Part shown: piece by piece, positions 35,465-47,265 of the stretch | Layout: each line of letters starts with the position of its first letter | Numbering within the stretch: position 1 is the stretch's first letter | Assembly (NCBI GenBank): GCA_002914805.1 | Contig: JXTB01000175.1 | Span: 96,977 to 160,976 of the forward strand | Direction of reading: 5' to 3' | Length of the DNA: 64,000 nt | DNA from: Parasponia andersonii | Taxonomy: Eukaryota; Streptophyta; Magnoliopsida; Rosales; Cannabaceae | Made by a program: the position numbers and the translations under genes | Notes under the pieces: generated by a model | Databases searched by the model: none | What the model saw: the letters and a program-made list of their open reading frames with translations, nothing else | What the model was told of the DNA's origin: nothing

Positions 35465-36130
35465 AATGGGAAAAAAATTTATAGGGAGACATTTAGAGAG
35501 AAAAAATTTATATTTGAATAGGAAAAAAAATCTAGAAAGAGAAAGTCGAGAAAATTTGATAAAAGAGAAATTCAAGCAAAAAAATAAAGATAGAGAAAAT
35601 TCAAGAGAGAGAAAGCTAGTAATAAGAGAAAAGAAAATAAAAGAAAATAAGTAAAGAGAAATTAATGACAAAGAACGACTCCAAAGAAATATTGAAGAAA
35701 TAAAAACTAACGAGAATGCATGAAGAGAGAGAAAATAGTAAGAGCGAATAAAGAGATAGATTATAATGAGAACTCGTGAGGAAAAAGAAAGTAATCATAT
35801 GAATACTTGAAGAAAAAGAATAAATATAGAAAACATTGTGGAGATAAAATAACAGTTTAGAATGAAGAAAGAGAATGTGACAAAGAAAATAAAGAAATAT
35901 AAAGTGATGAGAGATACAGAAAAGATAGAAAATGATTAGAAAGAATTAGGACAGAAAAAGTGATTACAGAAAATTAAGAAAGAGAAAGTAAAGAGAAAAA
36001 AAAGAGAGAAAATGACGAGAGAGATGACAATTAAGAGAGATGAAGAGAGAAAGTGACGAGAGAAATAATAATTAAAACAAAGAGAGAGAGAGACTATTAG
36101 TGTGTGTTGGAGAAAGAGAGAGAAACTTTG
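35465..36130 (+). repeat. Purine-rich (GA/AGAAA) low-complexity block
   Basis: About 660 bp of the plus strand are nearly all A and G, ending in GA microsatellite (36079-36094 and 36113-36124). Open frames in it encode only Lys/Arg/Glu on one strand and Leu/Ser/Phe on the other, and are compositional. It resembles the block at 20200-20745. Confidence 0.85.
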
Positions 36131-37475
36131 TATGTTTGTGCATCAGATTTTTCTTCTTCGTAGAAAATATTGAAAACATTTTGTTATTCGTATATATTAA
36201 TATTATGTTTTACATTAATATTGCCAATTATATCTTTTTTTAGAGAATGTTGTCACTTGAATCCTATTTGAGCAGTTACATAAAAGATTTTAAAAGGTTT
36301 TAGTCATGATTTTAACCAATTTTATACATTCAACGTCGTCATTACCACGAAAACTAAACCTGAAGACAAAAGAAAATAACTAATTAAGATCATATACACA
36401 CTTGAGACTTAGTTTCTACGAACCGAAAGAAAAAGTAATATTGTACATCATTATCGTGACAATTATTTGACGATACAAGTCAACTTAGATAAAAGTATAT
36501 GTGTTGGCTACTGGCTTTCACCTTTAAATTAGATATGCTCACAAAATGCCGCATCAATTCAAGCAAAATTTTATTTATGTTTTTGTTCACAATTTTGCAC
36601 CAAATATTCTTCACCTTCAAAACATATGTGCCTCGTAAGGCACAAGCTGTTACACTAGTTAATTCACAATTTTCTTACCAATTTATGTCCCTGGTATTAC
36701 AGATAATACCAATAACAAAAACCAAGTTTTTTTTTTTTTTTTTTCAGGGAACAAGTAAACCCAGGTTAGTATGTTTTATAAATAAACCCTCAACCTCGTT
36801 CCCACCAAAAAGTTACCACTACTATCACAATTGTGAATTCAGATATTCTATCTAATTTTTAACTCTATTATATACTATTATATCATCATGCTGGCTTTTT
36901 TTGGTGGCTCAGACTAAGGGCTAGGACTGGACTCTTTTATCAAGTCCAATGTTTAGGCCTAAGAAGGGATTGGACAAAAGAGTCCGGCCCTCCTTTTTTA
37001 CTCTTCCGATGGTACTAAATTATCCAATTAGAAGTTGAGTTAATTTAATCCTAAGCCCAACAATACAAATTTTTTATTTTTTTAATAATTTTTTTAATTA
37101 ATATAAATATATATATTAATTAAATTCAAATTTTATTTTTTTAACTAAAAAATATATTTTTTCTCCAAAAAGTCGAAGAAACGTATTTTATTTTTATATA
37201 CATATTTTTCTTAAATAAATTAAAATTATATTATTTTATATAATCATTATTTAATTTATCTTTTCTATTTTTTGAAATATATATTTATTTATTTATAAAT
37301 AAAACATAATTAGAACTATATTAAGAAAAAAATTTATATTTACTTTATCTTAATCATGTGTTGCATTAAACATAGTACAATATTAAATAACATTATCCAA
37401 TACAATCTAATCCAATTCCATTTAATAGTCTAATATAAACTGCATGCCAAACGAGTCGGCACACTAATACGAACT
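36131..37475. other. Intergenic DNA with MITE scraps
   Basis: A 20-bp poly-T run occurs at 36727-36745. At 36914-36995, GGACTGGACTCTTTT and AAAAGAGTCCGGCCC form an imperfect hairpin. At 37380-37455 the text CCAATACAATCTAATCC and GCATGCCAAAC resembles the end of the MITE at 56721-57250 in inverted form. No coding region was seen. Confidence 0.45.
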
Positions 37476-37791
37476 CACCATAACAAAAATAAAAGGTCAC
37501 CGTGTAGTGAACTTTTTAATCACAATATTTTTTTGACTAAAAATTTCTTGTGACTTAAATATAATATTTAGTTGTAAGTTGTCATTAATATATTTGTAAT
37601 CACAATCTTTTATATATAATAATGAAATTGTTATCAACTAAAAATACATTTTGTTACAATTAAATAATATTTTTTTATGAACTATTAACCACACACTTTT
37701 TAATCACAACATAATGATAATGACATACTTTTAGTTATAAATTTTTCTCTTTTAATCACAACAAAAACTAAAAGTGAAATTTTTTATAGTG
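37476..37791. mobile_element. CACTA-like MITE
   Basis: The left end CACCATAACAAAAATAAAAG and the right end (minus strand CACTATAAAAAATTTCACTT) are diverged inverted copies with the CACTA-type start. Inside, TTTTTAATCACAA and TTGTTACAATTAAATA motifs recur in both orientations as subterminal repeats. It is 316 bp with no coding capacity. Flanking trinucleotides ACT and TCA do not match, so the exact borders are uncertain. Confidence 0.55.
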
Positions 37792-37865
37792 TCAAACCTT
37801 CTATCTAATTTTTTAACTTAAATTTCTAATATTAAATTTCTAATATGATAGTAATAGTCTGGGTT

Positions 37866-38620
37866 CTTGACAAAATACACTTTTTCTAAAGTGTGTTTTA
37901 CGATTTATACTTATTTCAATAGTTTTTATTTATTTATTTTGTGAATACAGTTTTTAAGTTTTAATTCTATTTGAAAGATAAAAATACCACTAATACTTAT
38001 CCTATGAAGGGTCTAGATCTACCTAGATAGAGAGGTTTAAGTTGCTAAATATCTTGTCTAGCACTCCTAGCACCTTGTCTACCGCTCAACAATGAAAGTG
38101 GTACTTCGCAAAATACAGTTTTTCCATAGTATATTTTAGGAAATACCCCCTCTTAATAATTTTTAGGTGAATATACTTTTTTAAGATTTAAATTACTTCA
38201 AATACAAAACTGACTCCTAACACTTCTCTTATCAAGGACTTACATTTCGACTAGATAGGGGAGGTCAAGTTGCTAAACATATTATCAACGTTTCTCGACA
38301 CTTATGTCTTACCCTCCTAATACTATGTTTATCACATAACATTCAAATAAATATTCAGATCTAGCTAGATATGAGGGGTCAAATTGCTAGACATCTTGTC
38401 TATTGTAGCTCGACACTCTTGCCTAGTACTTCTAACATCCTGTCTAACACTTAATATTTAAAATATTTTTTTTTATTTGAGTTACTCAACACCTTTGTCT
38501 AGTGCTCAACGTTATATCTAGTTCTTTTGATTTAAGGGTATATTAGTTCTTTTGTACAATTTTTTAAAGAAATATAATTTCTAAAATTGACAATAAATAT
38601 CACCTAATATTCCACAATCA
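37866..38620 (+). repeat. Degenerate tandem repeat, unit about 235 bp
   Basis: GACAAAATACACTTTTTC, then CTAGATAGAGAGG, then AAGTTGCTAAATAT and TAGCACC recur in the same order at 38100-38330 (GCAAAATACAGTTTTTCC, CTAGATAGGGGAGG, AAGTTGCTAAACAT) and partly at 38355-38455. There are two full and one partial diverged units. The class is unknown. Confidence 0.6.
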
Positions 38621-38640
38621 AATATTTATTTTTTCTTCTT

Positions 38641-38756
38641 CTTCACCCAAGTTACTAGATATATTTATCTAGCGTTCAACACCATGTCTAGTATGTTTCT
38701 TCACCCAAGTTGCTAGATATATTTATCTAGCGTTCAACACCATGTCTAGTATGTTT
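38641..38756 (+). repeat. 58-bp tandem duplication
   Basis: Two copies, 38641-38698 and 38699-38756, differ at one position (TTACTAG against TTGCTAG). The near identity contrasts with the decayed repeats around it, so this duplication is recent. Confidence 0.9.
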
Positions 38757-39379
38757 GACTCAAGGATATGTAAGTTTTTTTTTAATGTGTTTCTTTTAAA
38801 ATGTGTGTAATTTCTTAAAAACTATTGAGAAAGCGTTTTTTTTTAATATTGGCTAAGATTAAAATAATATAAGATTCGTATTCATTACTTATTATCCACA
38901 TTGCGACCAACGTATAAACGTCCGTAGTTTCTTTCATGATCGATCGGCAAGAAGAGAAACCGTGGTGGCCAATGATTACTTACCATTCTCAATTTCAAAC
39001 TAATCAAAGAGTAATTAATTTATATACAATCACACGAGCTTTTTTTTTTTTTGAAATGAATTGCATTGTATATTTTACCTTTTTTTTCTTCTTTTCTTTT
39101 TGATGATAAAAATACGTAATTTATTCGTTCGTTATTGTTTCCTTTGGGAAAAAGTACATGTTGTACGATTTTGGCAAAAAATATTCCAAAAATGTGAACT
39201 AGCCAAAACAAATATTTTTCCGTACGATCTAAGAAGAAACAGTTCTATTTTATACGGTCCAAGGCTTGGTCGCAAAATTGTAAATTTATCTATCATTACT
39301 GTAAGCTTTATGTATTAAAAAGTAAAGCAGATAAAACTAAATGTCAGCTAATCGGGTCGTTGAGCTTTGTATTCCCAAA
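38757..39379. other. Intergenic DNA
   Basis: No gene or element identified. Short open frames at 39020-39318 overlap on both strands and are AT-driven. Confidence 0.5.
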
Positions 39380-39880
39380 ATCAACACCTAGGTCAAGTCC
39401 CATTTGCCTCATTTATCTTTTTTATTCTTTTTTTTTCATTTTTTTAATTCACTTTTTTAAAACTCATTTTCTATTTTATTTATTTATTTATTGCATTGAA
39501 TCTTATTATTCCCCTTTTTTTAACTTGATCGTTTTTAAAAGTTTTTTTTAATGTCTATTTTTAATCCACCATCAGAGCTTCTTGAGCTTCGTCTTATCTT
39601 ATTTCATTTTCTTTTTTTAAATTATTTTTCTTCCACACACAGCCTTACTACTCTTTTCTTTTTAGCCTTTGTCATTTATTTTCTATTTATTTCTCATGGG
39701 TTCAAGTCCTATTAGTCTCATTTATCTATCTTCTATATTTTTCTTTTTGTTTCTTCCTTCTCTTTTTTAATTAACTTCCCATTTTATTTATTTATTTATT
39801 TTTACATTGAACCTTATTACTCCTTTTTTTTAACTTTTATTGTAGTTAATTTTTTTTTCTATTTTTATTCAAGTTTTAAA
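39380..39880 (+). repeat. Pyrimidine-rich direct repeat, offset about 320 bp
   Basis: CAAGTCCCATTTGCCTCATT at 39393 and CAAGTCCTATTAGTCTCATT at 39704 each begin a T-rich stretch that continues through ATTTTATTTATTTATTTATT and ATTGAA(T/C)CTTATTA to TTTTTTTTAACTT. It borders the left side of the palindrome-rich zone. Confidence 0.65.
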
Positions 39881-39899
39881 ATTAGTATTAAATATTTTT

Positions 39900-40011
39900 G
39901 AGTAGAACCTAAATTGGTTTCTCAGGTAAATATTGAAAAACCAAATATTGAGAAACTATTAAGTCCATAATAATAGAGTTATCTAGTGCTAATATACTTT
40001 AAGTTTTGCTA
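39900..40011. repeat. Left remnant of the AAACCAAATTGGTTT array
   Basis: Contains CTAAATTGGTTTCTCAGG and AAAAACCAAATATTGAGAAAC, the same motifs that fill 41540-44620. It is separated from the main array by the probable solo LTR at 40012-41537. Confidence 0.65.
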
Positions 40012-41537
40012 TGTTCTTATTGATATTAAATTGTTTTAAGTGTTTTTCTTGTTGTTTTGATATTTTGTTTATTTATGTTAATATAAGAATGAAACAAAGA
40101 TCTTTGATACAAAATGAGGTGAATTTATGGCTCACGTATGGGTTTTCAAACCATTTAGATCGAAGTTGAATCTGATTTGGCCGTAACGCAATAAAAATGA
40201 GGCAAATCAGAACTAAAATGAAGAAATAGCGCACCCGAGAAATTGAGACGCCAAATTAGCAGAAAAGTGGCGATGGGGTGCCAAAAAGTGGCACCGCAGC
40301 CCCAAGTCTCAGAAATTTTTGGCGCTGCGGCAACACCGTCTGCATCCTAAGTCCATAATTGACGGCCGAGATCAACTTTTTGACGATCCAAGGATCCAGA
40401 TTTGACCTGTCTTAGGTTTGCACAAGCCTCCTCTTTAAAACCATATCTTTGAGGTTGAAAGAGGCATATGGAGATAAAGAGAAAGAGAGATGGAGGCATC
40501 CATAGAAGAAGATTACAAGCTCCAAGCTTCTATTTCTTGATTTCTTCCCCAATATCAATACCATAGTTTGTTCTTGGCTTCTTTTTTTTTTTTTTCTTGT
40601 GAGTTTTTCATTGTATTTTTCATATTTAGAGAGTGATATTGTCGAGAATTGAAGGAGGATTCAAGAGAGCAAAAACCAAGTTTGGAAGAGGAGTCATAAA
40701 CATCTTCAAACTCTTTAAAAATGGAAAATTCTAAAACTCTTTTCTCTTTGATATTTGTATTTTTTGAATTCTATTGTATTGAAATATTATTGTTCTCAAT
40801 TTTTATTATGAACTAAATATTTCTTATATAGTTTTACTATATGAACCAACTTAGTAACTTGTGTTTGTTTATTTCTCTCATATTTTATTAATCAAATCTA
40901 TTATTGAGTTATTTGTTTTATCTTATGCTTATTGTTTCTATTTAATTGATCTCTAAATAGATTGTTGAGCAAAACTTTTATGAACTTGGGAATGAAAATT
41001 TAGGTTTGGACTAGGTAGAACAACATAAGATTATATAGTTTAGGATAAGTTTGTATAGGATAGGAATATATCTATATGACTTGTACAACCTTTATGTGAG
41101 AATAACTAAACTTAATGAATCTAGTCAATTTATTTTATGATTAGCATATTAGCTTCTCTAGATGTTTTCACTTATGTCTTGAAAAAAAGTTTGTGAATAC
41201 ATTCAAATTCTCGGTTGATAATTCTAGTGGATTAATTAGTATAAGAGGGGAATCAGGACATTGTGAGTTTAAAGAATAGTTGGAGAATTAGTAAACCTAG
41301 ACATTTTTATTATTGCTTACTTTCATTCATTTTGCATGCTAGTTTAGTTACTTTATTCTATTTCTCTAAATACCATATTTCGGTTGTTTGGATAAAGTTA
41401 GGATTGACTAATTTTAATACTTAACTTAGACTTAGTAATCAATTCTTGTGGATTTGACACTCTAACTCCTAAATCTATATTACTTGTGACCCTGTGCACT
41501 TGTACGGGAGTGTGTGAGTATAATTTGTAGTTGCACA
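40012..41537 (+). mobile_element. Probable Ty3/gypsy solo LTR inserted in the array
   Basis: This 1.5-kb block has none of the array motifs and interrupts it. It begins TGTTCTTATTG and ends TAGTTGCACA. Near the end, TTCTTGTGGATTTGACACTC followed by CTGTGCACTTGTACG resembles the 3' ends of Athila/Tat LTRs. A moderately GC-rich part (40180-40420) and a GA-rich patch (40480) are LTR-like. The flanking 5 bp are TGCTA and TTCTA (4 of 5 match). Borders may be off by a few bases. Confidence 0.55.
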
Positions 41538-44500
41538 TTCTAACTAACAGAAACCAAATGGGTTTCGAGTGATAACCAATTAATTTTCATTGGAAAACAA
41601 ACTAATTTTATAGAAACCAAATTGGTTTTTCAAGTAGAAAAGAAAAATTAGTTTCTTATGGAATCCAAACTAGTTTCGAAGGGAAACCAAAAATCAACTT
41701 CTAGTAGTAAGTAGAATCCAATTTTGTTAAATTTGATTTCAAGTAGAAACTAGATTGGTTTCTTGATTTTCCGTAGTAACCAGAAAACCAAATTGGTTTT
41801 TAAGTAAAAATTGGGTTAGTTTATTATAGAAACTAAATTAGTTTCAAGTAGAATTCAAATTAGTTTCTAGTAATAACTAAATAGGATTTTCAGATTAATG
41901 TTGAGAAACTAAATTGGTTTTTCAGTAGTAAGAAACTAATATTTGGGAAACAAATTTGTTTTGGGTAATGACCAAAAAATATTAAATTTGTTTTCAAGTA
42001 GTAACTAAATTAACCTTTTTGTAGGTACCAAATTGTTCTTTTGCAGAAATTAATCTAGTTTTCTATGGTAACCAAAAATCCAAATTAGTTTTTCAAGTAG
42101 AAACTAAATTAGTTTCTTATGGAAACCAAAATGGTTTTGAGGGAAAACCAAACTAGTTTCTAGTAGTAAGTAGAATTTAATTTTGTTAATTTTATTTCAA
42201 GTGGAATCTAGATTGGTTTCCTATAGTAACCATAAATCTAAATTATTTCAAGTAGAAATCGAGTTAGTTTATTGTTGAAACCAACCTAGTTTCGAAGGAA
42301 AACTAAATTAGTTTCTAGTAGAAAGGAAATAAGTTTCTCAGGTAAATACTGATAAAACTAAATTAGTTTTTTAGTCCTGAGAAGCCAATATTTGGGAAAT
42401 GTATTTGTTTTGCGTAATAACTAAAAAATCAAGTTTCTTTTCAAGTGGAAACCAAATTGGTTTTTTATGTAGAAACGAAATTGGTTTCAAGTAGTAAGTA
42501 CAATCTAATTTTGTTAAATTTAGTTTCTTATAGAAACTAATCTGGTTTCTTGTTGTAACCAGTAAACCAAATTGATTTTTCAAGTAGAAACTGAGTTAGT
42601 TTACTATGGAAACTAAAATAGTTTCGATGGAAAATCAAATTAGTTTCTTAAATACTTACTAAAAAATAATAACAAAAATAAATATTATTAATTTGGAAAT
42701 CAAAAACAAAATTAAATATTAGAAATCAATATCCAATATTGTTGATTTGGTTAGTAGATATGAGAAACTAAATTCGTTTTTACTATTAACTAATAATCAG
42801 TAATGCAAGTGGTCATCAGTTTGAGAAACCAGCTTAGTTACTGAGAAACCAAATTGGTTACTGGCTTTTCTTTTTTGGAAGAAATAGTTAGTAGATACTC
42901 TTAAAACCAAAAACAAATTAGTTTTTACTAAGAACCAGAAACTAATCTAGTTATTAGTTACTAATTTGATTAGTAACAAGAAATGAAGTTAAAAAATCAA
43001 TCTGGTTACTGAGAAACTGAATTGGTTACTTACATCTCTTTTTTTGAGAAAATGTTTATTAGCTTCTATTGAAATCAGAAACTAAATCAAATTTGTTTTT
43101 ACTGGTAATCATAAACTAATCTAGTATTTAGTTACTAACCTGGTTAGCAATGAGAAACCAATCTAGTTACTAGGAAACCAAATTGATTACTGGCATTTTT
43201 TAAAAAGCAAAATCGTTTTTTGAGGAAATAATTACTAGTTATTTGTTTTTGAGGAAACTAAAAACTAAATTAATTTTTACTAGTAAACAAACACCAATCT
43301 AGTGTTTGGTTCCTAATTTAGTTAGTATTGAGAAACCAAATTAAAAAGCCAAACTGGTTGCTAGTATTTTTTTTTTTTAGGAAATGGTTATTAGCTTCTT
43401 TTGAAACCAAAAATCAAACGAAATTAGTTTCTACTGGTAATCATAAACCAATCTAGTAGTTGGTTACTAATTTGGTTAGCAACAAGAAACCAATTTCGTT
43501 AATAGGAACCTAAATTGGTTACTGCCTTTTTTCTTTTAAGAAATAGTTACTAGCTATTCTTAAAACCAAAAGCCAAATCAAATTGATTTTTACTGATAAC
43601 TAGAAACTAATCTAGTAGTTAATTACTATTCTAATTGGGAACGAAAAACCAATTCAAGAAATCAATCTGGTTATTGATAAATCAAATTAGTTACTTTTTT
43701 TTTTTTTTTCAGGAAATGGAAACTAGCTACTCTTGAAACTAAAAATTAAATTGGTTTCTATTGATAGCCAAAAACTAAATTAATTTCTAATTGGTAACAA
43801 GAAACTAATTTGATCGTAATATTATTTTTGAAAACTATAAACTAATTTTGGAAATTATTAGAAACCAAATTAATTATTACTAGTAAAAATACGCAAAAAA
43901 AAAATATTAACTAGTAACAATAAGCTATACCCTTAGAAAGAAATTATTATCGGTGATTTAATGATTTCTCTTTAAAAAAATCTAACAAAAAAATAAATAT
44001 AGCAAAAAAAGATATTTTTTTCATTTGTTGTAGATTAAAGGGGGGAAAAAAGTAGTGTGCCATATCTTTAAGTGGGAAAAAATTATTAAAAAAAAAAGAA
44101 AGAATAGCTCTTTCTACTTATAAGATAAGGAAGAAAAAGAAAAAAAAAATAATTTCAAATAAAAAAATTGTAGAAGAAAAAAAAAAGCTAAAAAAAACAA
44201 AAGAATTAAATATCAAGAAACTAATTTTTGTTCTTTTTTTTTTTTTTGAAGAAATAGTTACTAGCTATTCTTAAAACCAAAAGCCAAATCAAATTAATTT
44301 CTACTAGTAACCAAAAACTAATCTAGTAGTCAGTTACTAATCTAATTGGGAACGAGAAACCAACTTGAAAAACTAATCTAGTTACTCAGATTTCAAATTA
44401 GTTACTGGTTTTTTTTTCTAGAAAATTGAAACTAGCTACTTTTGAAATCAAAAATCAAATTAGTTTCTACTGATAGCCAAAATCTAAATTGGTTTATAAT

Positions 44501-44620
44501 TGGTAACGAGAAACCAATTTGGTTGTAATATTGTTTTTAAAAATTATAAACTAATTTTAGAAATTATTAGAAATCAAATTGATTATGACTAGTAAAAATA
44601 CGCAAAAATAAATATTAACT
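41538..44620. repeat. Dense array of short palindromic repeats (AAACCAAATTGGTTT type)
   Basis: Dozens of variants of GAAACCAAATTGGTTTC, AAACTAATTTAGTTTC and TAGTAACCAGAAACC follow each other every 20-40 bp in both orientations for 3 kb. Most are self-complementary. There is no open frame longer than 70 codons. Such dense bidirectional motifs are known from subterminal regions of CACTA elements and from foldback elements; neither can be proved because no terminal repeat was found. The array is older than the solo LTR that splits it. Confidence 0.8.
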
Positions 44621-44930
44621 AGTAACAATAAGCTATAGTACCCTCAGAAAGAAATTACTATCAGTAATTTAATGATTTCACTTTAAAAAATCTAACAAAA
44701 AATAAATAAAGAAAAAATATAGTTTTCTCATTTGTTATGGATTAAAGGGGAAAAAAAGTAGTGTGTCATGCCTCTAAGTGGGAAAAAAAATATAAAAAAA
44801 AGTAGCTCTTTCTGTATATAAGAGGAGGAAGAAAAAGAAAAAAGATTCAAATAAAACATAAAAAATTATAGAAGAAAAAATAAAATGAAAAAATAAACTA
44901 AAATGAAAATAAAAGAATCAAATAACGATG
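43541..44930 (+). repeat. Segmental tandem duplication of about 0.7 kb
   Basis: AAATAGTTACTAGCTATTCT begins at 43541 and again at 44252 (offset 711). The homology runs through the array motifs, AAAATACGCAAAAA, AACAATAAGCTATA, AGTAGTGTG and GTAGCTCTTTCT-like text, to GGAAGAAAAAG at about 44150 and 44830. Similarity is around 85 % by eye. Confidence 0.8.
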
Positions 44931-45240
44931 GAGCAAATAAAAAAGGGAAAAGGAATTAAAATAGTGAAAGAAAAAAAGAGTAAAAAATGAAAAAGTAATA
45001 AAAGAAAAAAAGGAAAAACGAAAAAGAGAAAAAAATTACAGAAAAAACAATAAAACAATAAAACGAAAAAAAAAAGCTAAAACGAAATAAAAGAATAAGA
45101 ATTAAATAAAAAATGGAGCAAATAAAAAAGGAAAAAGAATTGAAATAGTGAAGAGGCAAAAAAGTAATAAAAGAAAAAGGGAAACCGAGAAGGACTGAAG
45201 GAGAAAAAGAAAAACTAAAAAGTGGAGATATGGTGGCTTG
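44880..45240 (+). repeat. A/G-rich block with duplicated GGAGCAAATAAAAAAGG unit
   Basis: ATGGAGCAAATAAAAAAGG followed by GGAATTAAAATAGTGAA occurs at 44929 and again (AATTGAAATAGTGAA) at 45115, within nearly pure purine DNA. The reverse-strand open frame at 44956-45252 is Phe/Ser repeats and not a gene. It could be the mirror of the pyrimidine-rich block at 39380-39880. Confidence 0.7.
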
Positions 45241-45669
45241 ATCCCTTGACATGTGGTTGAAAAGCCTTAGCTGGATATTTGGAAACCATCGGAGCAGCTG
45301 TAGGTCTGATTAGTTTAATAAAACGCTTTTCGGGAAGATTGTCTTCGTTACGAAAATTGTCACCACACCCTTAATATTAGAAAAATGACACTTTTAGGTC
45401 GTACGAGATTAATTCTTTTTAAGGGGTCGTATTTTTGGTTTTTTTTTTTTAAATATAGGTAAAATTATCCAAAACCCTTTCCTTTGTCATCAGTACCATC
45501 CGATATAATGTGTTAAAATAGTGAGGTTTTTCTTTCCGAGTTTGGAATTCACATCGGTTTCTTATTTTTATTGGGCCTGAATGTTGTTAGCCTAATATAA
45601 ACGTTAGAGTGGCCCTTTCTTGGACCAAACCTTAAGGGGAAATTGACACGGCTAATCACATTTCGAGAC
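45241..45669. other. Intergenic DNA
   Basis: Slightly less AT-rich. No frame, RNA or repeat signature recognised. Confidence 0.5.
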
Positions 45670-46617
45670 TAAGGCTATGTTTGGCAAGAGAAAAAAGACA
45701 AAAAAAATGAGAGGTAGGAAAGAGTTGGAAAAAAAAAAAAAAAAAAAAGTGAAAGGAAAATGAAAAATAAAACATGAGGTTGTTTGGTGGGAAGAAAAAG
45801 TGAAGAGAAAGAAAAAAGGGAGAGAAAAAAGGAGGGAAAATAATATGTAAGTCTGTCCCGTAAAAAAATTTTCTTTAAATTAGAGAGAGAGGAAAAAAAT
45901 TAATTAATGAAAATTTAATTTATTAAACTATATTTGTGTACTAATTTTTAAAATAATAATATAAAAGATAAAATAGTTATTTTAAAATATACTAATTTTT
46001 TTTTCTTAGAACTTAGATTTTTTGAGGAAAAGGAAAAAAATTCTAGGCTTGTTTGGAACCTGTATTCCGAAGGGGAAAAAAAAGATTTTATGGAGGGATT
46101 TGTATTTTTTGGCGTTTAGAAATAAGAAATGCGGAGGGAGAAAAATAAGTAAAATTTGGGGGAAATTTTAATTAAGAGCAAAGTTTTCCCTAAAAATATC
46201 AGGTGGAAACCAAAAATCCACGATTTCATTTTCTTCTCTGCTCTCAGTCGCAGACCTCACACTCGTCCTTTCTACTCTCTAATATTTTCTCCAGCCATGG
46301 CTGCCAAAGCAGCCATTAACAACGTTGAGAGCTAAGCTTTTCTTCTTCACTCCCTTTCCTTATCTCCTCTCCCTTTATTCTTCATAGCCATGAGATCACA
46401 GAGTAACCTCATTGGCCATAAACGCAGAACAGATATTTTGTCAAATTTTTAACGATTTACTGATCGTCGAAATTTCTCCTCAAACTCTCAGCAATGGCCG
46501 TCGAACAATTCATTGGGAAGATCGTTTATGGATTGTCACTTTGTATCTCCAGGTTTGGACGAACGGCCACTAGCATCGCCATCAATGAAAGAAGACCCTC
46601 CGGTTGAACAAAATCAG

Positions 46618-47230
46618 GTAATTTTATTTCTATAGAAGCTTTCTTTCATATTTGTGTACAAGAGTTCATGAAACTATTGAAGAACATTCAGATTTTATCT
46701 CTGTTGAGACATTATTTCATCACAGAAAACGAAAAGATGTTACTATGAATTTTGGTTTATTGCTCCGTTAAGTGGAGATTTTGTATTCTGTTTTATTTGA
46801 TATTAAAAATTAGGTGCCATAAGATTCAAGGTCTTTCTGGTTTGAGTTGAGTCCTGTAGCTTCAAATTTGTGGCACAAAGCAATATAATATCTATATATG
46901 TATGCATAATTTATATGGTAATCTTTTACAAAAAAAAATTCCTCTTTCCACTTTGAGTTTAGGATTGAGTGACTAGGGTGCATCAGATTATCGGATGAGG
47001 TGAAGAAGCCTTTGAGAATAGTATAGGGTATGAAAGATAACAGGGAAGGAGTATTTCTTTTCCTCTATTTTCCCTAATAAAAGGGGATTTTATTTGTGAG
47101 CTTATTCTTCATTCATGGAGTTGACATTTTTAGTTTTATAAATTGCTATATACAAAGATGTTTGTGTTAGCATAGTTCTGCAAGACAGTAATATGTGCTT
47201 TTGGTTGTTATAGTTTTATAATTGTTGCTA

Positions 47231-47265
<35 letters not shown>

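Noticed and set aside
35300-35671. 123-codon minus-strand and 62-codon plus-strand open frames
   Set aside because: Both are produced by the purine-rich block and its flank; the residues are only Lys/Arg/Glu on one strand and Leu/Ser/Phe on the other.
41538-44620. CRISPR-like regular spacing of short repeats
   Set aside because: The repeats vary, occur in both orientations and have no unique spacers. The context is a plant nuclear genome.
44956-45252. 98-codon minus-strand frame (Phe/Ser rich), membrane-protein-like
   Set aside because: Low-complexity purine-rich DNA on the other strand; not conserved between the two duplicated units.
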